Both the position numbers and the translations under genes were made by a program. A DNA stretch of 64,000 nucleotides, taken from positions 1-64,000 of the forward strand of contig NZ_FNRQ01000010.1 of NCBI RefSeq assembly GCF_900107685.1, written 5' to 3'. The notes below the pieces were generated by a model. The model was given only the letters and a program-made list of their open reading frames with translations, did not search any database and was not told the DNA's origin. The first letter of the stretch is position 1. Every line of letters starts with the position of its first letter. The stretch is from Paraburkholderia sartisoli. GTDB lineage: Bacteria > Pseudomonadota > Gammaproteobacteria > Burkholderiales > Burkholderiaceae. Positions 24,400 through 33,505 of this stretch are shown piece by piece.

Positions 24400-25395
24400 A
24401 TGTGGATCAAGCAAAGCGACAGGATTCAGCTCAGCGGTGACGACATCCCGCGCAGCGAAATCACGCCGCGCCGGATATTCGAGAACCGGCGGCGCGTGTT
24501 ACAGGTGGCTGGGGCGACGGCGATGGGCAGCCTGATTGGCGTCAGTGGCGAAGCGCTGGCGGCGTTCACGGCGCCCGACAGCAAGGCGCAGAAGCTCAAG
24601 GCCACGACGAACGCAAAGTTCGTCGCCACCGACAAGGTCACGCCGTTCAAGGACGTGACGACGTACAACAACTTCTACGAATTCGGCACCGACAAGGACG
24701 ATCCTGCGCGCAACGCGGGGACGTTGCGGCCGCGTCCGTGGCGCGTGAGCGTGGAAGGCGAGGTGAAGAACGCCCGGGTCTACGACATCGACGAACTGCT
24801 GAAGCTCGCGCCGCTCGAAGAGCGCGTGTACCGGCTGCGCTGCGTCGAGGGCTGGTCGATGGTGATTCCGTGGATCGGCGTGCCGCTCGCCGAACTGATC
24901 CGGCGCGCGCAGCCGACCGGCAACGCGAAATACGTGGAGTTCGTCTCGCTGGCCGATCCGTCGCAGATGCCGGGGTTGTCGACGCCGATCCTCGACTGGC
25001 CGTATTCCGAAGGGTTGCGCATGGACGAAGCGATGAATCCGCTGACGCTTCTGACGATGGGCGTCTACGGTGAAGTGCTGCCGAACCAGAACGGCGCGCC
25101 GGTGCGCGTCATCGTGCCGTGGAAGTACGGTTTCAAGAGCGCGAAGTCGCTGGTGAAGATCCGTTTCGTCGACACGCAGCCGAAGACCAGCTGGAACACG
25201 TACGCGCCGAAGGAGTACGGTTTCTATTCGAACGTGAATCCGAATGTAGACCATCCGCGCTGGAGCCAGGCGACCGAGCGGCGCATCGGTGAGGACGGCT
25301 TCTTCCAGCCGAAGCGCAAGACGCTGATGTTCAACGGTTACGGTGACCAGGTTGCGTCGCTGTATCAGGGCATGGACCTCAGGAAGAACTTCTGA
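24400..25395 (+). CDS. msrP: Protein-methionine-sulfoxide reductase catalytic subunit MsrP (YedY)
   Basis: MsrP is a periplasmic molybdoenzyme that repairs oxidised methionines in envelope proteins, fed with electrons by MsrQ. The 331-residue product has a twin-arginine signal (NRRRVLQVAG, residues 29-38) ending near EALA, and the molybdenum-binding cysteine in RLRCVEGWSM (Cys148). GAGGAG 7 nt upstream supports ATG 24400 rather than ATG 24364. msrQ follows after 11 bp. Confidence 0.94.
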   Translation: MWIKQSDRIQLSGDDIPRSEITPRRIFENRRRVLQVAGATAMGSLIGVSGEALAAFTAPDSKAQKLKATTNAKFVATDKVTPFKDVTTYNNFYEFGTDKDDPARNAGTLRPRPWRVSVEGEVKNARVYDIDELLKLAPLEERVYRLRCVEGWSMVIPWIGVPLAELIRRAQPTGNAKYVEFVSLADPSQMPGLSTPILDWPYSEGLRMDEAMNPLTLLTMGVYGEVLPNQNGAPVRVIVPWKYGFKSAKSLVKIRFVDTQPKTSWNTYAPKEYGFYSNVNPNVDHPRWSQATERRIGEDGFFQPKRKTLMFNGYGDQVASLYQGMDLRKNF

Positions 25396-25406
25396 GCATC
25401 GACGAC

Positions 25407-26120
25407 ATGGCTTCCGACATGCAGGGTATTTCAGATTCCTCGACGCGAGGCGGCCGCGCTTCGGCTTCGGGCGCGACGCGCAGACCGGCCGCGGCGGCGG
25501 GCAACCGCTGGATCGTACCCGTGAAGATCGCTGTCTTTATCGCGGCGTGGTATCCGCTTGCGCGGATCGTGTTTTTCGGGTTCACGGACCGGCTCGGTGC
25601 CAATCCAATCGAGTTCATCACGCGCTCGACGGGTCTGTGGACGCTCGTGTTTCTGTGCATCACGCTGGCCGTGACGCCGCTGCGCCGGCTGACGGGCGTG
25701 AACGCGGTGCTGCGCTTTCGGCGCATGCTCGGCCTCTATGCGTTTTTCTACGGGGCACTGCATTTCACGACCTACATCTGGTTCGACAAGTGGTTCGACG
25801 TCGCGGAGATCCTGAAGGACATCGGCAAGCGGCCGTTTATCACGGTCGGTTTTGCTGCGTTCGTGCTGCTGACCGCGCTGGCGGTCACGTCGCCGAAAGC
25901 GATGGTGCGCAAGCTTGGACGTCGCTGGCAGACGCTGCATCGCGCGATCTATGCGATTGCCGCGCTCGCGATCCTGCATTTCTGGTGGATGAAGGCGGGC
26001 AAGCACGACCTGCTGCTACCGAAGATTTATGGCGCGATCGTGATTGCACTGCTCGGCTGGCGCCTGCTCGTGTGGCTGCGCGAGCGGCTCACAAAACGGG
26101 AAGCCTCGCGACGACGCTAA
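25407..26120 (+). CDS. msrQ: Haem-binding membrane subunit MsrQ (YedZ)
   Basis: MsrQ is an inner-membrane b-type haem protein that passes electrons from the respiratory chain or flavin reductase to MsrP. The 237-residue product has an Ala/Arg-rich N-terminal stretch of about 35 residues and then six hydrophobic segments with histidines in YGALHFTTY, LHRAIYAIAALAILHFWWM, the expected haem ligands. The N-terminal extension is longer than in E. coli; a later start is possible but no internal Met precedes the first membrane segment. A bidirectional terminator follows. Confidence 0.92.
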   Translation: MASDMQGISDSSTRGGRASASGATRRPAAAAGNRWIVPVKIAVFIAAWYPLARIVFFGFTDRLGANPIEFITRSTGLWTLVFLCITLAVTPLRRLTGVNAVLRFRRMLGLYAFFYGALHFTTYIWFDKWFDVAEILKDIGKRPFITVGFAAFVLLTALAVTSPKAMVRKLGRRWQTLHRAIYAIAALAILHFWWMKAGKHDLLLPKIYGAIVIALLGWRLLVWLRERLTKREASRRR

Positions 26121-26134
26121 ATGGCGCGGACGAA

Positions 26135-26168
26135 AAAAAATCGATGCCCGTCAAGGCATCGATTTTTT
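26135..26168. terminator. Bidirectional terminator between msrQ and lysA
   Basis: AAAAAATCGATGCC (26135-26148), CGTCAA loop, GGCATCGATTTTTT (26155-26168): perfect 14-bp stem with A and T runs, shared by the convergent genes. Confidence 0.95.
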
Positions 26169-26198
26169 TATGGGCGACAGACAGATGCGCGGATGCGA

Positions 26199-27464
26199 TC
26201 AGTCTGGCAGCAGCGACTCGCCTGCGAAGAGCGCCTTCACTTCCTCACGGGCACGCGCGATGTGTACCTTGTCGCCGTCGACCATCACCTCGGCCGCGCG
26301 AGGACGCGTGTTGTAGTTCGAACTCATCGTAAAGCCGTAGGCGCCGGCGGAGCGGATCACGAGCAGATCGCCTGGTTCGACGGCAAGCTGCCGGTCGCGG
26401 CCGAGCCAGTCGCCGCTTTCACAGACCGGGCCGACGACGTCGTACACCTGAGCCGGCTGGCCGTCGCGCTGCACGGCGGCTTCGATCCGGTGGAACGCTT
26501 CGTACATCGCCGGACGTGCCAGGTCGTTCATCGCGGCATCGACGATCGCGAAGTTCTTTTCCGCGCCCGGCTTCAGGAATTCGACGCGCGTGAGCAGCAC
26601 GCCCGCGTTGCCGACCAGTGAGCGGCCAGGTTCGAAATACACTTCACGATGACCGTGACCGCGCTGCTCGATGCGATCGAGCAACGTGCGCACGAAGTTG
26701 CCGATATCCGGCGGCGTTTCGTCGTCGTAGACGATGCCGAGACCGCCGCCCACGTCGACGTGACGGATCGTCATGCCGTCCGATTCGATCTGCTCGACGA
26801 GGTCGAGCAGCTTGTCGATTGCGTCGAGATACGGCGCGATTTCGGCGATCTGCGAGCCGATGTGGCAGTCGATGCCGACCACCTCGAGGTTCGGCATCGC
26901 GGCGGCGGCGCGATACGTGGCGCGCGCGTCTTCGAATGCCACGCCGAACTTGTTCGACTTGAGACCGGTGGAAATGTACGGATGCGTTTTCGCGTCGACG
27001 TCCGGGTTCACGCGCAGCGACACGGGCGCCTTCTTGCCCATCGACCCGGCTACTTCGTTGAGACGATCGAGTTCGGGAATCGATTCGACGTTGAAGCATT
27101 TCACGCCGGCCGCGAGCGCTTCGCGCATTTCGTCGGCACTTTTGCCGACGCCCGAGAACACCACGTTCGCCGCCTTGCCGCCCGCCGCGAGCACGCGGGC
27201 GAGTTCGCCGCCGGACACGATGTCGAAGCCCGCGCCGAGGCGCGCGAACACGTTGAGCACGGCGAGATTGCTGTTCGCTTTCACCGCGACGTGAACCTTC
27301 GCGCGGCGTCCGGCGCATGCGCTGGCGTACGCGTTCCACGTTTCGGTGAGCGCGGCGCGGGAATAGACGTAAAGCGGCGTGCCGAACTGTTCGGCGAGCG
27401 AAACGACGGAGACGCCCTCGGCGTGGAGCACGCCATCGACGTAGGCAAATGCGGATAAAGTCAT
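26199..27464 (-). CDS. lysA: Diaminopimelate decarboxylase
   Basis: LysA makes L-lysine from meso-diaminopimelate, the last step of lysine synthesis. The 421-residue product is a fold-type III PLP enzyme with the PLP lysine in VAVKANSNLAVL (Lys62), the HIGSQI motif, the phosphate-binding GGGLG loop and the active-site cysteine in PVCESGDWLG. It lies 9 bp after lptM on the same strand, the same pairing (yifL-lysA/dapF neighbourhood, cyaY divergent) seen in many proteobacteria. Confidence 0.97.
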   Translation of the reverse strand: MTLSAFAYVDGVLHAEGVSVVSLAEQFGTPLYVYSRAALTETWNAYASACAGRRAKVHVAVKANSNLAVLNVFARLGAGFDIVSGGELARVLAAGGKAANVVFSGVGKSADEMREALAAGVKCFNVESIPELDRLNEVAGSMGKKAPVSLRVNPDVDAKTHPYISTGLKSNKFGVAFEDARATYRAAAAMPNLEVVGIDCHIGSQIAEIAPYLDAIDKLLDLVEQIESDGMTIRHVDVGGGLGIVYDDETPPDIGNFVRTLLDRIEQRGHGHREVYFEPGRSLVGNAGVLLTRVEFLKPGAEKNFAIVDAAMNDLARPAMYEAFHRIEAAVQRDGQPAQVYDVVGPVCESGDWLGRDRQLAVEPGDLLVIRSAGAYGFTMSSNYNTRPRAAEVMVDGDKVHIARAREEVKALFAGESLLPD

Positions 27465-27473
27465 GCGGGAATC

Positions 27474-27836
27474 TTATTGATCGGAAGAGGTGCCGGAAGC
27501 CGGAAGCGCTGTTGCTGGCGACGAGCCCGCACCGGGTGCCGCACGAAGTTCGCTATCCGGCGACAACGAAAGCGGATTGCCCGAGGTATCCGGTACGGTG
27601 CCGACTACGCCCTTCGATGTCGACATCCCGCTCGAAGCGGTTTCTGCGTCGGGACGGACTTCGTCGGGTGATGGCGGTTGCGTCTGCTCGTTGGGTTTTG
27701 CCGGCAATGGCGGTACTGTAGGCAAGTAGAGCGCGCCGCGTTGACCGCAGCCGCCGAGTGCCGCGCCTGCGAAAATGGCTAAAGCCGCTACAATCGCGCG
27801 GGGCGCCGCCGCGCTCATCCTGAATGCGACTCGCAT
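27474..27836 (-). CDS. lptM: Small lipoprotein LptM (YifL)
   Basis: LptM is a small outer-membrane lipoprotein that assists maturation of the LptD LPS translocon in E. coli. The 120-residue product has a signal segment ending in the lipobox LGGC (Cys30), then GQRGALYLPTVPPLP, the conserved CGQKGPLYLP-like motif of the family, followed by a Pro/Ser-rich tail without predicted structure. It is much longer than the E. coli protein because of that tail. Start Met1 or Met7 cannot be separated with certainty. Divergent from cyaY with only 35 bp between. Confidence 0.87.
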   Translation of the reverse strand: MRVAFRMSAAAPRAIVAALAIFAGAALGGCGQRGALYLPTVPPLPAKPNEQTQPPSPDEVRPDAETASSGMSTSKGVVGTVPDTSGNPLSLSPDSELRAAPGAGSSPATALPASGTSSDQ

Positions 27837-27871
27837 GACTGTCCCTGAATGATTAATCGCTGGAGTTTAGC

Positions 27872-28189
27872 ATGTCCGACAGTGAATACCTGACCCGCGC
27901 GGAGGCCGTTCTGGCCGCTGTGGAGCGCGCCATCGACGACACCGACGCCGATATCGAATTCGAACGAAGCGGCAACGTCTTGACGCTCGAGTTCGAGAAC
28001 AAGACGAAGATCATCGTGAATCTTCAGCCGCCGATGCGCGAAATCTGGATCGCCGCGAAAGCGGGCGGGTTCCATTTCCGCTTCACCGACAACGCGTGGC
28101 GCGACACGCGCAACGGCACCGAATTTTTCTCCGCGCTGTCGGACTACGCGACGCAGCAGGCAGGCGAGACGGTGACGTTTGAGCCCTGA
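27872..28189 (+). CDS. cyaY: Iron-sulfur cluster assembly protein CyaY (frataxin)
   Basis: CyaY binds iron and modulates cysteine desulfurase IscS during Fe-S cluster building. The 105-residue product MSDSEYLTRAEAVLAAVERAIDDTDADIEFERSGN has the acidic first helix expected for iron binding and the beta-sheet core LTLEFENKTKIIVNLQPPMREIWIAAKAGGFHFR. Length is standard. It is divergent from lptM-lysA, the same order as in E. coli and Pseudomonas. Confidence 0.95.
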   Translation: MSDSEYLTRAEAVLAAVERAIDDTDADIEFERSGNVLTLEFENKTKIIVNLQPPMREIWIAAKAGGFHFRFTDNAWRDTRNGTEFFSALSDYATQQAGETVTFEP

Positions 28190-28206
28190 GCGTTCGAGGC
28201 GACAAA

Positions 28207-28242
28207 TGAAAAAGCCGCCGCACCTTCCGGTGCTGGCGGCTT
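28207..28242 (-). terminator. Terminator for mrcA (minus strand), between cyaY and mrcA
   Basis: AAGCCGCC-GCACC (28212-28224) and GGTGC-T-GGCGGCTT (28229-28242) around TTCC. The A run at 28209-28213 gives the U tract in minus-strand RNA, so it mainly ends mrcA; it may also slow cyaY transcripts. Confidence 0.85.
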
Positions 28243-28291
28243 CCAGAAGAACGCGCTGGTAGCGGTGAATGAACGGGCCCAATCGCCCGCG

Positions 28292-30688
28292 TCAATGTCC
28301 CCTGAACAGCTTCATGATGTCCTGCTTTTCCTGTTCACCTACCTGCTCGGGCGCGGCGGCCGATGCGCCACTCGCTTCATCGAGCGTCGCCTGGCTCACG
28401 CCCACCGTCGACACAAATCCGTGTCCGGGCGTGAAGTCGTCGAAGTACAGTTCGTCGCCGATCGACACCACGTCTTCCGGCATCGGCATCTTGTACTCGG
28501 GCACGCCCTTTAGCGCGCGGCCCATGTAGTCGACCCATACCGGCAACGCGAGGCCACCACCCGTTTCCTTGTCGCCGAGGCTGCGCGGGTTGTCGTAGCC
28601 GATCCATGCGATCGCGGTCAGCGTGTGCTGGTAGCCGGCGAACCACGCGTCGCGTGAGTCGTTCGTGGTGCCCGTCTTGCCGGCGAGGTCGGTGCGCTTC
28701 AGGACGTTGGTTTTCGCGCCCGTGCCGCGCTGCGCGACGCTCAGCAGCAGGCTGTTCATCACGTAGGCGTTGCGCGGCTCGATGGCATGCGGCGCGCTTT
28801 GCCCCGCGACGAGCGGCTGGGCGTGCGCCACGACCACGCCGCGCTGATCGGTTACTTCCGCGATCAGATAAGGATTGATCCGGTATCCGCCGTTCGCGAA
28901 CACCGAAAAACCGCCGGCCATCTGCAATGGCGTCACGAGCCCGGCGCCGAGCGCCATCGGCAGATAGGCCGGATGACGATCCGCGTCGAAACCAAAACGC
29001 GTGATGTACTGCTGCGCGTACTTGGTGCCGATGTGGTTCAGGATGCGGATCGACACGAGGTTCTTCGACTTCTGCAGCGCGGTGCGCATGGTCATCGGCC
29101 CATCGAAGCCGCCGCCGTAGTTCTTCGGCTCCCACGCCTGGCCACCTGTTTCGGCGGCGCTAAAGAAGAGCGGGGCGTCGTTGATGATCGTCGCCGGCCC
29201 AAGCCCTTTTTCGAGCGAAGCCGAATAGATGAACGGCTTGAAGCTCGACCCTGGCTGACGCCATGCCTGCGTGACGTGATTGAACTTGTTCTTGTTGAAG
29301 TCGAAACCGCCGACCAGCGCGCGGATCGCACCGTCCTGCGGAACGACCGACACGAACGCGCCTTCGACCTGCGGCAACTGCGTGATCGACCAGCTGTCGT
29401 CTTCGTTTCTCACGACGCGGATGATGGCGCCGGGGCGCACGCGCTGGTTCGGCTGCGCGCGCGTGCCGAGCGCAAACGAAGCGAAGCGCAGGTTGTCGCC
29501 CTGAATCGTGATCGGGTTGCCGTCGATGAACGTGGCCTGCACCTGCTTCGGACTGGCCGACGTGACGACCGCCGCGATGATTTCGCCGTTGTCCGGGTGC
29601 TCGATCAATGCGTCTTCGATGGCCTGTTCGCGCTCGTCGGCGTCCGATGGCAGTTCGATGAACGCCTCGGGCCCGCGATAACCGTGGCGCCGCTCGTAGT
29701 CCATCAGCCCTTTGCGAAGGGCGCGATACGCGACGTCCTGGTCGGCCGAATCGATTGTGGTCACCACGTTGAAGCCGCGTGTGTACGCTTCCTCGCGATA
29801 CTGCGCGTACATCATCTGCCGTACCATTTCCGCGACGTATTCCGCGTGTACGCTGAATTCCCTGCCGGCGCCCTTCACGATGAGCGGTTGCCTTGCCGCG
29901 GCGTCGTACTGTTCCTGCGTGATGTAGTGCAAATCCCGCATGCGCGTGAGGATGTATTCCTGACGCACCTTGGCGCGCTTCGGATTGACGACCGGGTTAT
30001 ACGCCGACGGCGCTTTCGGCAGTCCCGCCAGCATTGCCGATTCGGCGAGCGACAGGTCTTTCAGGTCCTTGCCGAAATACACGCGCGCCGCGCTCGCGAA
30101 ACCATATGCGCGCTGACCGAGATAGATCTGATTCATGTACACCTCGAGAATCTGGTCTTTCGTGAGTTTCGACTCGATCTTGTAGGCGAGCAGGATCTCG
30201 TAGATCTTGCGCGTGTACGTCTTCTCGCTCGACAGAAAGAAGTTGCGCGCGACCTGCATCGTGATCGTGCTTGCGCCCTGCGTGGCATGGCCGTTCGACA
30301 GCGCGACGAAGCCCGCCCGCGCGATGCCCTCGAGATCGACGCCGCCGTGGTCGTAGAAGCGCGCGTCTTCAATGGCGAGCACCGCTTTCTTCAGACTGTC
30401 CGGCACGTCCTGAATATGAACGATGTCGCGCCGCTCCTCGCCGAATTCGCCAATCAGTACGTGGTCGGCCGTGTAGATGCGCAACGGCACCTTGGGCCGG
30501 TAATCGGTCAGCGCTTCGAGCGAAGGCAGGTTCGGTGTTGCAACGACGAGCGCATAGCCCAGCACGAGCCCGGCGCTCACGATGCCCGCAATGACGAGAC
30601 CCGCGAAGCCGAGGATGAGCGTGAGCCACAGCGGACGTTTGCGCTTTGGCGAGACAGGCGGCGGGGACGCAGGCGAGGGGGATTGCAT
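28292..30688 (-). CDS. mrcA: Penicillin-binding protein 1A
   Basis: PBP1a is a bifunctional class A peptidoglycan synthase. The 798-residue product has a Pro-rich cytosolic tail, one membrane anchor (about residues 20-45), the glycosyltransferase domain with catalytic glutamate in IEDARFYDHGGVD and the ATQGASTITMQVARN motif, an OB-like linker, and the transpeptidase domain with SSFK (in QPGSSFKPF), SKN and KTG (in AGKTGTTND). In gammaproteobacteria mrcA is also divergent from pilM, as here. Confidence 0.97.
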   Translation of the reverse strand: MQSPSPASPPPVSPKRKRPLWLTLILGFAGLVIAGIVSAGLVLGYALVVATPNLPSLEALTDYRPKVPLRIYTADHVLIGEFGEERRDIVHIQDVPDSLKKAVLAIEDARFYDHGGVDLEGIARAGFVALSNGHATQGASTITMQVARNFFLSSEKTYTRKIYEILLAYKIESKLTKDQILEVYMNQIYLGQRAYGFASAARVYFGKDLKDLSLAESAMLAGLPKAPSAYNPVVNPKRAKVRQEYILTRMRDLHYITQEQYDAAARQPLIVKGAGREFSVHAEYVAEMVRQMMYAQYREEAYTRGFNVVTTIDSADQDVAYRALRKGLMDYERRHGYRGPEAFIELPSDADEREQAIEDALIEHPDNGEIIAAVVTSASPKQVQATFIDGNPITIQGDNLRFASFALGTRAQPNQRVRPGAIIRVVRNEDDSWSITQLPQVEGAFVSVVPQDGAIRALVGGFDFNKNKFNHVTQAWRQPGSSFKPFIYSASLEKGLGPATIINDAPLFFSAAETGGQAWEPKNYGGGFDGPMTMRTALQKSKNLVSIRILNHIGTKYAQQYITRFGFDADRHPAYLPMALGAGLVTPLQMAGGFSVFANGGYRINPYLIAEVTDQRGVVVAHAQPLVAGQSAPHAIEPRNAYVMNSLLLSVAQRGTGAKTNVLKRTDLAGKTGTTNDSRDAWFAGYQHTLTAIAWIGYDNPRSLGDKETGGGLALPVWVDYMGRALKGVPEYKMPMPEDVVSIGDELYFDDFTPGHGFVSTVGVSQATLDEASGASAAAPEQVGEQEKQDIMKLFRGH

Positions 30689-30714
30689 ATGAATACCAGA
30701 AAAACAGTCCCGCG

Positions 30715-30720
30715 ATTATA
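30715..30720 (-). promoter_or_regulatory. -10 box for mrcA
   Basis: A perfect TATAAT on the minus strand lies 27 bp before the mrcA ATG. No clear -35 partner is visible. The rest of the 242-bp gap to pilM (30721-30930) holds a GGAGGG ribosome binding site for pilM but no other recognised element. Confidence 0.5.
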
Positions 30721-30930
30721 GCTGCCCGGACCGGAAGCTTTCGACGTGCTTACGTCCGGACGGTGCGCCGCGCAGGGGATGATCTAACTGTAGCTGTTTT
30801 GCCTGCGCGCGGGGCATGCGCGAGGCCGCGTTAGCCATCCGGCCGAGTATCGCGTGGGATGACCGCTGAGCAGAATTCCTCCTGTCGCCGCGTCCGAATG
30901 GTTCGGCGCGCGATTCTGGAGGGAGGTGTC

Positions 30931-31905
30931 ATGGCGCTCAGAAATGCGTGGATGCCGGTGGTGCGCCGTTTTGCAGCGGGCATCGATATCGGTCAGCAGG
31001 AAATCAGGCTCGTCGTGTTGAGCCAGCGTGGGGGGAGCGGCAGCCCCGTGCGGCTCGAGTTCATCGCCGTCGAGCCGTTGTTCACGGGCGCGCTGGCGGG
31101 CGCGGAGATCGTCAATCGCGCGGCGGTGGGCACGGCGCTACGCGCGCTCGTTGCGCAACTGCCGCGGGATCTCAGCACGCATCTGTTCAGGTGTGCGATG
31201 GCCATGCCCGCGTCGGCCACGATGACAACCTCGGTGCCCATGGCGAACCTTGCCGCGTCCCATCGACCGTTCGTCGGCGATCACGCGCTTGCTGCGCTCG
31301 AGCCGGCTGTCATGGCCGAGGCGGAGCGCGTCGCGGGCATCGAGCGGCATGCGCTCGCGGTCGACTGGTTCATCGACGATTCGCCGCAGCGCAGTGGCTG
31401 CGTGACCATCGCGGCAACCACCAGAACACACCTCGAAGCGCGCATGGAATGCGCCGCGGCCGCGGGTATCACGCTCACCGCGATCGATGGCGAACCGCAC
31501 GCCGCGTTGCGGGCGATGCGTCATGTGGCTTCGCTCGAACTCGACGAGTCCGATGCCTACGTGGCGATCTGGGTTGGCGACGAGGGCGTGCATGGCTGGC
31601 GCGTCGCCGACGAATCGATCGTCGCGGAAATGCGCTATCCCGCGCCGGAACATGCCGATCTCATCGAGGCGCTACGCGATCTTGCGGGCGAAGGCGTGAG
31701 ATGCGCCGTTCTGAGTGGCCAGGTCGCACTGCTCCAGGGCATTGGGTTCACGGCCGCTGATCTGGGTGACGTGCTCGGCTGCATGGTGCTTCCGTTCGAA
31801 TGTGTCCCGCCAGGCGACGACACCCTTCCGCTTCGTGACGATCTGCTGCATGAACCTGCGTTTGCAGTCGCATTCGGTCTCGCATTGCGCGGACTCATGG
31901 AGTGA
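30931..31905 (+). CDS. pilM: Type IV pilus inner-membrane platform protein PilM-like
   Basis: PilM is an actin-like cytosolic protein that binds the N-terminal tail of PilN and links the pilus alignment complex to the motor. The 324-residue product is only loosely conserved; it has the phosphate-1-like segment GIDIGQQEIRLVVLSQ near residue 14 and ends in a run of acidic turns. ATG 30931 with GGAGGGAGG upstream is far better than the GTG/ATG starts further left. It begins a tightly coupled operon, and its identity rests largely on synteny with pilNOPQ-aroKB. Confidence 0.82.
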   Translation: MALRNAWMPVVRRFAAGIDIGQQEIRLVVLSQRGGSGSPVRLEFIAVEPLFTGALAGAEIVNRAAVGTALRALVAQLPRDLSTHLFRCAMAMPASATMTTSVPMANLAASHRPFVGDHALAALEPAVMAEAERVAGIERHALAVDWFIDDSPQRSGCVTIAATTRTHLEARMECAAAAGITLTAIDGEPHAALRAMRHVASLELDESDAYVAIWVGDEGVHGWRVADESIVAEMRYPAPEHADLIEALRDLAGEGVRCAVLSGQVALLQGIGFTAADLGDVLGCMVLPFECVPPGDDTLPLRDDLLHEPAFAVAFGLALRGLME

Positions 31906-32612
31906 TGCGCGTGCCATTCCTGCAGATTTTCGCTGTGCGCAAGCCCGTCGGGCGACGCGGGAAACCGCGCGGATTCAACCTGTTGCCGTATCGCGAGCGT
32001 GACAGGCGCCTGGCCCGGCGACGCTGTGCGCTTGAGTGGTCCGGGGCGGCCGCCGCTGGTGCTGTTGCGGCGCTGATGCTGGCCGGCTGGCATGCCTTCG
32101 AGAGTGTACGGCTCGACCAGCAACGCGCTTCTGTTGAACGCGCGCTCGCGCAGCTTGCGGCGCCGCTCGCGGAGCAGGCCGCGCTTCTTCGCGATGCGCG
32201 CGAACGCAAAGCGCGTGAGGCGCAGACAGTGATTTCGTCGGCGCCGCTTGTGCATCTGCTCGATCTGATGGAAGCGTTGAGCGAAGACGATGCGCCCGAT
32301 AGCGACGGTGTCGTCGTGCAGGAAATGCGACATCGTCCGCACGAAACCGAATTTCGCGCGACGGCCGTCAACCACGTCGCTCCCGCTGCGTGGCTCCGGC
32401 GACTGGCGACGGTGCCGGGTTCGCAGGACGTGGAGATGAAAGAGCTGCATCGAACGTTGCCGGGAAACGGGCCGCCCGTCTCACCGGCTGCACGTGATGC
32501 GGTGGAATTCGCCGCGCGCGTGCGCTGGGCAGGTGTCCCGGGTGACTCAAAGAGAGCGTCTGTGCTGGTGAACTCAAACGCGCAGGCAGACAACACGAGA
32601 GGTAAAAAATGA
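31905..32612 (+). CDS. pilN: Type IV pilus assembly protein PilN-like
   Basis: PilN is a bitopic inner-membrane protein pairing with PilO and, by its N-terminal tail, with PilM. The 235-residue product carries the family hallmark FNLLPYRE (near residue 25) before a single hydrophobic segment (WSGAAAAGAVAALMLAGWHA) and a coiled-coil-like region. ATG 31905 overlaps the pilM TGA (TGATG). The periplasmic part is divergent, and the tail after about residue 200 is not recognisable. Confidence 0.82.
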   Translation: MRVPFLQIFAVRKPVGRRGKPRGFNLLPYRERDRRLARRRCALEWSGAAAAGAVAALMLAGWHAFESVRLDQQRASVERALAQLAAPLAEQAALLRDARERKAREAQTVISSAPLVHLLDLMEALSEDDAPDSDGVVVQEMRHRPHETEFRATAVNHVAPAAWLRRLATVPGSQDVEMKELHRTLPGNGPPVSPAARDAVEFAARVRWAGVPGDSKRASVLVNSNAQADNTRGKK

Positions 32613-33505
32613 ACAGTGCGATTGCTGGCCGTCTGGCCAATGCTAATGGTGGCGGCTTCGTTGCAACATTGCTCGCCCACGCACGCCTTCCGCCCGAAGC
32701 ATGGAGCGGGCGACGTCGATCCGCTTTTGCTTTTCTTGTCGCGCTCGCGGTCTTTCTTGCCGGGACACACGCGTGGCAACGCGCCGATCTGGGTGGCGCG
32801 CAGTTGAGCCGCTCACTCCTCGATCAGGCGCGACAAAATCTGGGCGAAGCACGGCTGGCGACGACGCGGTTGCCTGCGTTACGGCTTGCCGCTGCCAACG
32901 CCCCCGCATTGCGCGACGCTACGAACTGGACGTCCGCGGACGATCTGCATGCGGTATCGCAGCTGGCCGGCAAGCATGGCGTCGAGTTGTTGACGCTGGA
33001 ACCGCAATCGCTGGCGGGAACGGGAATCACGGCAACGCGCCCTCTGCGTCTCACGGCGCGCGCTGATTTCGCCGAGTGGCTGGGATTTCTGCGCGGCCTG
33101 CCAGACCTGCCGACGCTTGTCGTGCCGGGCGACGTGACGATCAAACGGCAAGGCGACATGCTGACGGTCAACGCGACGCTCGATACGTTTCCCGCACTGC
33201 GTCCCGTGCTTGCGCGGCACGCCGGGGAATCGACGGCTGATGCCGACGACGATTTCCTCTTCTTCGATCCGTTTTCACCCGTGAACCGGCCGGTGATGGC
33301 GGAAGACGCCTCGCTGCGTCTCGTTGGCCTGTTGCGCAATTCGCTGCGGGGTCTTGCACTGGTTGAGACATCCGGAGGCATTGCCACAGTGACGGTCGGT
33401 GACCATCTGGGCGTCGAGCACGTGACGCGTATCGACGCGCCTGGCGTCGGGCTCGCGGGAAATGGCCGGACACGCACGCTGACGTTCGCGGAGGTGGCGT
33501 CATGA
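32609..33505 (+). CDS. PilO-like protein with PilP-like C-terminal domain (probable fusion)
   Basis: The 298-residue product has a membrane segment (about residues 38-55, FAFLVALAVFLAGTHAW), a helical linker and a PilO-like ferredoxin fold with TARADFAEWLGFLRGLPDLPTLV. The last 70 residues, LRLVGLLRNSLRGLALVETS followed by GGIATVTVGDHLGVEHVTRID, match the beta-domain of the lipoprotein PilP, which docks PilNO to the secretin PilQ. No separate pilP gene lies before pilQ, so one polypeptide seems to cover both jobs. ATGA overlaps join it to pilN and pilQ. Confidence 0.75.
   Translation: MNSAIAGRLANANGGGFVATLLAHARLPPEAWSGRRRSAFAFLVALAVFLAGTHAWQRADLGGAQLSRSLLDQARQNLGEARLATTRLPALRLAAANAPALRDATNWTSADDLHAVSQLAGKHGVELLTLEPQSLAGTGITATRPLRLTARADFAEWLGFLRGLPDLPTLVVPGDVTIKRQGDMLTVNATLDTFPALRPVLARHAGESTADADDDFLFFDPFSPVNRPVMAEDASLRLVGLLRNSLRGLALVETSGGIATVTVGDHLGVEHVTRIDAPGVGLAGNGRTRTLTFAEVAS

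Noticed and set aside
25343..26332. 329-codon frame overlapping msrP, msrQ and lysA
   Set aside because: Runs through two genes and a bidirectional terminator; no ribosome binding site or family match.
28787..30721. 644-codon plus-strand frame across mrcA
   Set aside because: Antisense shadow of the PBP1a gene, which has all expected catalytic motifs on the minus strand.
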